Assembly (NCBI RefSeq): GCF_030445035.2
Contig: NC_080694.1
Coordinates: forward strand, 75,593,147-75,657,146
Direction: 5' to 3'
Length of the DNA stretch: 64,000 nucleotides
DNA from: Dasypus novemcinctus
Lineage: Eukaryota; Chordata; Mammalia; Cingulata; Dasypodidae
Below the pieces are notes generated by a model, which made no database searches, was not told where the DNA came from, and saw nothing but the letters and a program-made list of their open reading frames with translations. Numbering within the stretch: the first letter of the stretch is position 1; each line of letters opens with the position of its first letter. Made by a program: the position numbers and the translations under genes. This document shows, piece after piece, positions 56,452-64,000 of this stretch.

Positions 56452-57117
56452 AGCTCAGGAGTGGCCCCCCTGCGCCCCTTCTCCCTTCCTTTCCCCCAGG
56501 TGAAGAGGCGCCCCTCGGCTGGGCTGGGTCCTCCTCCTCCTACATTTGCGCTTCTCCCTCTCCGGGGTCCTTCCACCAGCGTCCAAACGAGCTCTGGAAC
56601 AGCCGGCCGTGCGCAGACGTCAAGCAACGCGGTGAGGTGGGGACGCACCTCGGACAAGCTCTGACCGCGAACCAGACTTTGAAAACTCTTCTTTGCATCC
56701 ATCTCAGCACCTCCCCAACCCTCCCCCAGCAAGCTCCCTGCACTAGCTCCCTGGAAACACCACCTCCCGCACGCGGCGTGTGGTTTTAAAAGCGCAGAGG
56801 TCCACAGGCGGCAGAGGTACCTCCGGTTCTGGTCGGATTCGGCTCTCCAGCTTCTAGCCTTTCCTTCCCTACCTGCATCCACATATTTAAATATCACGCT
56901 CAATTGTACTGCTGTTCATAGACTCCTTTAAGACCCTAATTGTTTTGTAATGCTCAAAATAACTTCCTGTTCCAGTCTGGCCTCTGAATAGATTTAATAA
57001 CTTAAATGCATGTAAGATCATAGGGGATGAATTTCCTTTTCAAAACAAATCATTAAAAAATGCTATTTTTTATTAGTAAATGTCGCCTTTCACAGCAGTT
57101 ACTAAATAAAATGAAAA

Positions 57118-57203
57118 GAAAATTCTCTAACAGTAAATTTCAAGAGCCCACAAGAGAAGATTCTCCATGCCATTTGCCCCATTTGTTTAGAATGCAATTT
57201 ACC
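57118..57203 (+). repeat. Dispersed direct repeat, copy 2
   Basis: Second copy of the element at 56191-56274, here in AT-rich surroundings directly before LINE-1 sequence. Confidence 0.85.
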
Positions 57204-57255
57204 TAGAATTTAGCTCACAAATTTAAAAATAAACTGCATTAAAACATATTTTCAA

Positions 57256-57485
57256 TTCTTTTTTTAACAAATCAATTTTATTGATACATATTAATAAAGC
57301 ATGCAATCCAAAGTGTACAATCAATGGCATTTGGTATAATCACATAGTTGTGCACTCATCACCTCAATCATTACTAGGGCATTTTTATTATTTCAATAAT
57401 AATAATAAACAACAAACAAGAAAACTCTTCACTTCTTGATCTCTCAGTGCTTCCCCTGCTGCACATAGCTGCTATTTCTAGCTGT
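57256..57485 (-). mobile_element. Truncated LINE-1 3' end
   Basis: It starts (plus strand) with a T-run that represents the poly(A), followed by TTTTATTGATACATATTAAT and GTATAATCACATAGTTGTGC. A related 3' UTR copy begins again at about 57486, so two L1 3' ends lie side by side. Confidence 0.7.
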
Positions 57486-58477
57486 TCTTATGTAATCATT
57501 TATTTATTAAGCAGTTTTATTGCAATCTATTCACATACCATATCATTATTCAAAGTGCATAATCGATGGCTTTTAGTATAATCACAATGTTGTGCATTCA
57601 TCACCACAAAAAAATTTAGAACAATTTCATTACTCCAAAAAGAAAAACTCCACATTCCTTAGCATGCCTCCCCCAGTCCTACATACCGCTAACTTAACTT
57701 CAATTTTATAAATTGACTTATATTTACATTTTCTATAAATGGAATCATACAATATGTAGTTTCTGTCACTTAGTATAATGACTTTTTTGTCTGATATAAT
57801 ACACAATATATTTAGGTCATAGTAATGCAATCGTACAGTGTTCTTTTGTGTCTGGCTTGCTTCCCTCAACATAAGGTCCTCCAGTTTCATCCATATTGTC
57901 ATATGCTTTATGACTTCAATTCTTCTTACAACTGCATAATATTCCATTGTATGTATATACCACAGTTTCTTTATCCATTCATTGGTGTGCAGGTGTCTGT
58001 TCGTGTCACTGCTCTCACTTCTTCTGGGTGTATGCCCACTGGTGGCATTGCAAGGTCACGTGGTAAGTCTATCTTCAACTTCCTTAGGAACTGCCAGACA
58101 GTCCTCCACAGTGGCTGCACCATTCCCACCAACAGTGAATAAGTGTTCCTATCTCCACATCCTCTCCAACACTTGTAGTTCTCTGTTTTTCTTAATAGTG
58201 GCCATTCTAGTAGGTGTGAAATGATATCTCATTGTAGTTTTGATTGATTTGCATTTCCCTAATCACTAGTGACATTAAACTTTTTTTCATGTGTTTTTTC
58301 ACCATTTGTATTTCTTGTTTGGTAAATGTCTATTCAAGTCTTTTTCCCATTTTTTAGTTGAGTCATTTATCTTTTTATTGTTGAGTTGTAGCATCTCCCT
58401 ATATATCATGAATATTACCCTTATCGGATATGTGATTTCCAAATGTTTTCTCCCATTGATTTGGTTGCCTTTACACC

Positions 58478-58910
58478 TGTGATCTTTAGGCTAATGTGTC
58501 AACTCAGCCAGATAATTGTGCCCAGTTGTTTGGTGAAGCTAGCACTCAGCTGAATGTAATACAAGGACATTTATGGACTTTAGTCACCATTGACTTTACT
58601 GCAGTGGTAAATCATAGATAGCTAATTATAATTACATCAATCAGGGAGATTGCCATCAGCAATGGTGATGCTTTGTCCAATCAGTTGAATGCGTTAGAAG
58701 GGGAAGTGATTCCAGCATTGAGTGAGAATTTTCTCGCTTGTCTTTGGACAGCCAGCGTCTCCCAGAACTCATCAGGGACCTTCATTGAATTTTCATTGGA
58801 GGCCCTGGTTGCACCTGCCCACGGTTATGTGAGAGACTCGGATAAATTCTCTTACAATTGACAGATATCTCTCGTTGATTCTGTTTCCCTGGAGAAACCT
58901 GACTAATACA
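58478..58910. mobile_element. Solo LTR, probably MaLR (ERVL-MaLR type), inserted in the LINE-1
   Basis: 433 bases beginning TGTGAT and ending ACTAATACA, flanked by the five-base duplication ACACC (58473-58477 and 58911-58915). TG...CA ends, the ACTAATACA terminus and the length fit an MLT1-like LTR. Only the LTR remains; no internal coding part is present. It is younger than the host LINE-1 copy. The family name is from memory of the ends, not from a search. Confidence 0.65.
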
Positions 58911-61039
58911 ACACCCTTTTGACAAAGCCCTTTGGGGTGCAAAAGTGTTTAATTACGAGGAGGCCCCATTTATCTATTTTTTTCTTTCGTTGAGCCTGTT
59001 TTGGGCATAAGAACTACCACCTACCACAAGGTCTTTGAGATGTTTTCCTACATCTTCTTGTAATAATTTTATGGTCCTGGCTTTTATGTTTAGGTCTTTG
59101 ATCCATTTTGAGTTGATTCCTGTATGGGGAGTGAGATAGGGGTCCTCTTTCATCCTTTCGGTTATATATACCCAGTTCTTCCAGCTCTGTTTGTTGAAGA
59201 GACTGTTCTGTCCTGTTAATGTGGACTTGATAGGTTTGTCGAAAACCAATTGACCATAGAGGTGAGGTTTGTTTCTGGACTCTCAATTCCATTCCACTGA
59301 CTGATGTGTCTATCTTTATGCCAGCACCATGCTGTTTCAACCACTGTAACTTTGTAATATGTTTCAAGGTCAGGCATGAAATTCCTCCCATGTTGCTCTT
59401 CTTTTTTAGAATGCTTGTGGCTATTCAGGTGCACTTTTCCTTCCAAATGAATTGGGTAATTGCCTCTTCTTTTTCTGTAAAGTAGGCTGTTGGAATTTTG
59501 ATTGGTATTGCATTGAATCTATAAGTCAGTTTGGGTAAGACCGACATCTTTACAATATTTATTCTTCCAATCCATGAACATGGAATGTCTTTCCATTTGT
59601 TTAGGCCTTTTATTATTATTATTATTATTATTATTCACTTCTTTTAGCATTGTTCTGTAGTTTTCTGCATATAGGTCCTGTACATCTTTGGTTAAATTGA
59701 TTCTTAGGTATTTGAATCTTTTTGTTGCTCTTGTAAATAGAATTCCCCCCCGATTGCCTCCTTAGATTGTTCAGTATTAGTGTACAGAAACATTACTGAG
59801 TTTTGCATATTGATCTAGTATCCTGCCACTTTGTTAAACTCATTTATTAGCTCAAGCAAGTTTGTTGTAGACATTTCAGACTTTTCTAAATATAGGATGT
59901 CATCCACAAATTGTGAGAGTTTTACTCCTTTTCCTATCTGGATGCCTTTTATTTATTTATTTTTCTTGTCTAATTGCTCTAGCTAGAACTTCTAGCACAA
60001 TGTTGAATGACTATGGTGACAGCGGGCATCGTTGTCTTGTTCCTGAATTTAGAGGGAAAGCTTTCAACCTTTCACCATTGAGTATGATGTTGGCTGTGGG
60101 TTTTTTATATATACCCTTTATCATATTGAGGCATTTTCTCCCTCTAGTCCCATCTTCCAAAGTGTTTTTATCATGAAAGAATGCTGGGTTCTGTCTAATG
60201 CATATTTTATGTTGATCGAGATGATCATATGTTTTTCCTTCAATTTGTTAATGTGGTGTATTACATTGATTGATTTTCTTATGTTGAACCAGCCTTGCAT
60301 ACCAGGAATAAATCCCACTTGGTCATTATGTATAAGTCTTTTGATATGCTGTTGAATTCTATTTCCAAGTATTTTGTTGAGAATTTTTGCGTCTATGTTC
60401 CTCAGAGAGATTGGTCTATAATTTTTTTTTTCTTGTATTGTCTTTATCTGGCTTTGGTATTAGGGTGATGTTGGCTTCATAAAGTGTGTTGGGTAATTTT
60501 CCTTCCTCTTCAATTTTTTGGGTTGGTTAACACCAGTCTTCTTGAAATGCTTGCTAGAAGAAAGCTTGACTGTGAAGCCATCCAGTCCTGGACTTTCCTT
60601 CTTTGGGAGATTTTTGATGACTGATTCAATCTCTTTAAATGTGATTGGTTTAAGTTCTTGTATTTTTTGTAATGTCAGTGTCCATTTCATCTAGGTTGTC
60701 TAGTTTGTTGGCATACAGTTTCTCATAATATTCTCTTAATGACTTATTATTTCTGTAAGGTCAATCATAACTTCACTCCTTTCATTTCCAATTTTATTTA
60801 TTTGCATCTAATTTTTTTTCTTTGTCAGTCTAGCTAGGGGTTTGTCAATTTTATTGATCATCTCAGAGAACCAGCTTTTGGTTTTGTTAATTTTCTCTTT
60901 CTTTTGGTCTCAATTTCATTATTTCTACTCTAATGTTTTTTATTTCTTTTCTTCTTTTGCTTTGGGAATGGTTTACTGTTCTTTTTCTAGTTTTTCCAGT
61001 TGTTCATTTAGATCTTTGATTTTAGCTCTCTCTTCTGGT

Positions 61040-61297
61040 TTTTTTTTTGGGGGGGAGGGGTTCCCTTATGCTTTCCCCACCCCCACTGAGATGACTGTCT
61101 TGTCTATTTGCTCATTTTTTTGCTCATTGTTTTTGTTCATTGTTTGTGCTTCTTGTCTGCTCCTTGTTTTTGTTTATTGTTTGTGCTCCATCTGCTCATT
61201 GTTTTTTCCCCATCGTCTGTTTTTTCTTCAGCAGGTACCAGGACCTGAACCCAGGACCTCTCATGTTGAGGTTCAACTGTTTGAGCCACATCTGCTC
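61040..61297 (-). mobile_element. Armadillo-type tRNA-derived SINE (reverse) inside LINE-1 ORF2
   Basis: Plus strand T/G-run, then TGTCTGCTCCTTG-type repeats, then the reversed tRNA-like head (ACCTGAACCCAGGACCTC, GTTTGAGCCACATCTGCTCC). LINE-1 sequence resumes at TTTTCTTTCTTATTTC. Confidence 0.8.
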
Positions 61298-63034
61298 CTC
61301 CTTTTCTTTCTTATTTCATATAGGTGTTTAGGGGTATAAATTTCCCCCTCAGGACGCTTTTGCTGTATCCCATACATCTTGATAAATTGTGATCTTGTTT
61401 TCATTCGTCTCAGTATATTTACTACTCTCACTTGCAATTTCTTCTTTGACCCACTGATTATTTAGGAGTGTGTTGTTCAGCCTCCACACATTTGTGAACT
61501 TACCTCTTTCCTGTCTACTATTGGTTTCCTGTCTCATTCCATTATGATCTGAGAAGGTGCTTTGTGTAATTTCAGTCTTTTCATATTTATCGAGACTCCT
61601 CTTGTGACCTAACGTGTGGTCTGTCCTAAGGAAGACCCATGAGCGCTGGAGAAGAATGTCGAACCCGCTGAGTTTAGTGCAACAATCAGTTACATGTCTG
61701 TGGCCTAACTCGTCTATCACGTTGTTCAAGTTCTCTGTGTCTGTGGCCTAACTCGTCTATCACGTCGTTCAAGTTCTCTGTGTCCTTGTTGATCTTCTGT
61801 CTAGTTGTTCCGTCTAATGATGTGAGTGGGGGGTTGAAGTCTCCAGTGATTATTATAGAGATGTCTGTTTCTCCCTTCAGCTTTCCCAGTGTTTGTCTCA
61901 TGTATTTTGGGGAACACTGGTTAGGTACATAGATATTTATGACTGATTACTTCCTGGTGGATTGTCCCTTTTATTAATATATAATGGCCTTCTCTATCTC
62001 TCATAACTTTTTGCATTTAAAGTCTGTTTTGTCTGATATTAGTATAGCCACCCCTGCTCTTTTCTGGTTACTATTCACGTGGTGTATCTTTTTCCAACCT
62101 TTCACTTTCCGCCGTTTTGTAGCCCTGGCTCTGTGGAGAGTCTCTTGTAAGCAGCATGTGGATGACTCATGTTTTTCAATCCATTCTGTCGGCCTGTGTC
62201 TTTTGACTGAGGAGTTTAATCCATTCACATTCAGTGATATCACTGTAAATGCACTGTTTACTTCCTCCCTTTTATTGTTTGGCTTCATATGTCACATATT
62301 TTTGTCTGTCTTTTTACCCTTTTGGTTATCCTTTCTGCTATATTTCTTCTATACTCTCCTCCAAGCCTCTCTCTCCTGTCTTTTTATTTCAGACTCTAAG
62401 GCTCCCTTTAATATTTCCTGAAAAGGCGGATTCTTTTTTGCAAACTCTCTTAGTTTCTGTTTGTGAATATTTTATACTCACCTTTGTATTTGAAGGACAA
62501 TTTTGCTGGGTAAAGAATTCTTGGCTGGCAGTTTTTCTCTTGCAGTACCTTAATTGTATCATACCACTGTCTTCGCGCCTCCATGGTTTCTGAAGGGAAA
62601 TCCACACTAAGTCTTACCGGGATCCTTGTATGTGATGGTTTGCTTCTCCCTTGCTGCTCTCAGAATTTTATCTTTATCTTTGACTCCTGACATTCTGAAT
62701 AGTAGGTGTCTTGGAGAAGGTCTATTTAGATTTATTCTGATTGGGGTATGTTGTGCTTCTTGGACATATAAGGTCATTTCTTTCATAAGAGTTGGAAAAT
62801 TTCCAGCTATTATTTCCTCAAATACTCTTTCTGCCCCTTTTCCCTTCTCTTCTCCTTCTGAAAATCCCATAACTTGTATGTTGTTGTGTTTTGTGTTGTC
62901 ATTCAACTCTCTTAGCCCCTGCTCAATTTTTTCCATTCTTTTCTCTCTTTGTTCTTTTATTTCTTCAATTTAATCTGTTCTGTCTTTGAGACATTTTATC
63001 ATTTTGAGTCTGCTGCTATATGCCTCTAATGTGT

Positions 63035-63458
63035 GTGTGTTTTTTTAAGATTTTATTTATTTCTCTCTCCTTCCCCTCCCCCCACAGTTGTCTGTTCTCT
63101 GTGTCCATTCGCTGTGTGTTCTTCTGTGTCTGCTTGTATTCTTGTCAGTGGCTCCTGGAATCTGTGTCTCTTTTTTGTTGTGGTTGTTGCATCATCTTGC
63201 TGAGTCAGCTCTCCGTGTGTGCAGTGCCATTCCTGGGCAGGCTGCACTTTTTCGGCTGGGTGGCTCTCCTTATGGGGTGCACTCCTTGCGCATGGGGCTG
63301 CCCTATGTGGGGGACATCCCAATGTGGCACAGCACTCCTTGCACGCATCAGCACTGCGCATGGGCCAGCTTATCACATGGGCCAAGAGGCCCTGGGTTTG
63401 AACCCTGGACCTCCCATGTGGTAGGCAGATGACCTATCTGTTGGGCCAAATCCACTTT
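63035..63458 (-). mobile_element. Full-length DAS SINE (reverse)
   Basis: It runs from a reversed A-rich tail (TTTTTTTAAGATTTTATTTA) through TGTCTGTTCTCTGTGTCCAT to the reversed tRNA head (GGGTTTGAACCCTGGACCTC). A clear 12-base target duplication, CCTCTAATGTGT, sits at 63023-63034 and 63459-63470, splitting the LINE-1. Confidence 0.95.
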
Positions 63459-63509
63459 CCTCTAATGTGTTTTTGATCTCACCTATCATGTCTTTCATTG
63501 TTCTGCTAC

Positions 63510-63950
63510 CTTTTTTTAAAGATTTATTTTATCTATTTATCCCCACCCCACCCCACCCCACCCCCACCCCCCCATTGTCTGCTCTCTGTGTTATTTGCTG
63601 TGTGTTCTTCTGTGTCTGCTTGTATTCTCATTAGGTGGCTCTGGGAACCATTCCTGGTACCTTCCAGAGTGGGAGAGAGGTGATTACTCTCTTGTGCCAC
63701 CTCAGCACCTGTTCTGCTACATCTAACTTTCTCTCCTCTGTGTCTCTTGTTGTGTCATCTTGCTGCACCAGCTGTCCACATTGGCTGGCACTCCTGTGTG
63801 GAGTGGCTTTCCCATGTGGGCCAGCACTCTGCATGGGCCAGCTCGCTGCTTGGGCCAGCTTGCCCTCACCAGGATGCCCTGGGCATCAGACCCTGGACCT
63901 CCTCTATGGCAGATGGGAGCCCAATTGCTTGAGCCACTTTCATTTCCCAT
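63510..63950 (-). mobile_element. DAS SINE (reverse), variant subfamily
   Basis: Reversed A-tail, a (CCCCA)n run at 63541-63573, the DAS body, and the reversed head (CAGACCCTGGACCTCC). Target duplication GTTCTGCTAC (63500-63509) against GTTCTGTTAC (63951-63960), with one mismatch. It is older or more diverged than its neighbour. Confidence 0.9.
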
Positions 63951-63984
63951 GTTCTGTTACTTTTCTATTCGCGTTTAACAATTA

Positions 63985-64000
63985 TTTTTAAAGATTTATT
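63985..64000 (-). mobile_element. Start of another DAS SINE cut by the window end
   Basis: The last bases (TTTAAAGATTTATT) are the characteristic reversed 3' tail of the same family; the rest lies outside the window. Confidence 0.5.

Larger units (their letters stand above)
57486..63988 (-). mobile_element. Near full-length LINE-1, antisense, decayed, with nested insertions
   Basis: Reading on the minus strand: ORF1 coiled coil and RRM (NNIQVMGFSEGEE at about 62870), ORF1 C-terminal domain (62607-62389), ORF2 endonuclease start (SLNVNGLNSSVKRHR, 62288 downward), an ITGDFNPPLT segment, reverse transcriptase entry (SVIKNLPKKESPGLDGFT, about 60640), the ORF2 C-terminus (INSKWIKDLNIKARTIKLLQ, about 59100) and a long 3' UTR to about 57490. 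Many stops and frameshifts split ORF2, so it is inactive. It is interrupted by SINEs (61040-61297, 63035-63458, 63510-63950) and a solo LTR (58478-58910). The (TTA)n run at 59609-59635 lies inside it. The 5' end is not resolved; another SINE starts at 63985. Confidence 0.93.

Overview
The window is mammalian MHC class I-region DNA, most likely from an armadillo (Dasypus or a close relative). Two things point there. The gene order DDR1 - GTF2H4 - VARS2 - SFTA2 (reverse strand) - MUCL3 is the order found on human 6p21.33. The lineage-specific SINEs are tRNA-derived repeats of the DAS type, which I know from armadillos. Gene calls rest on recalled human proteins, intron phases worked out by hand, and polyadenylation signals; no alignment program was run.

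Layout. 420-3391: the last four coding exons of DDR1 (C-terminal half of the kinase domain) and its 3' UTR. 7.0-15.1 kb: complete GTF2H4, 13 coding exons, 462 aa. 15.2-31.3 kb: complete VARS2, 29 coding exons, 1060 aa, with a possible long 3' tail to 33.8 kb. 35.2-35.7 kb: complete SFTA2 on the minus strand, three exons, 80 aa. 37.1-41.8 kb: a five-exon gene that I cannot match to a named orthologue. It encodes a predicted 429-aa membrane mucin with a signal peptide, a 7-residue tandem repeat, one transmembrane segment and a Cys-rich tail. 44.1-53.6 kb: complete MUCL3 (DPCR1), three exons, 951 aa, with about 29 repeats. 53.6-56.2 kb: an orphan CpG-rich stretch. From 56.9 kb the DNA turns AT-rich and is filled by an antisense LINE-1 carrying nested SINEs and one solo LTR.

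The window is unusually rich in minisatellites, with more than 20 separate arrays. At seven places in DDR1 and VARS2 the repeat unit contains the last bases of the upstream exon together with its splice donor, so the array seems to have grown out of the exon-intron junction. The strand carrying the G-runs is always the non-template strand of those genes. Two further arrays are coding and form the mucin domains of MUCL3 and of the unnamed mucin gene.

Function. DDR1 is a collagen-receptor kinase, GTF2H4 is the p52 subunit of TFIIH, and VARS2 is mitochondrial valyl-tRNA synthetase. SFTA2 is a small secreted surfactant-associated protein. MUCL3 and the unnamed gene belong to the epithelial mucin cluster that continues in human with MUC21 and MUC22. 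Nothing suggests that these genes form one pathway; they are a conserved syntenic block.
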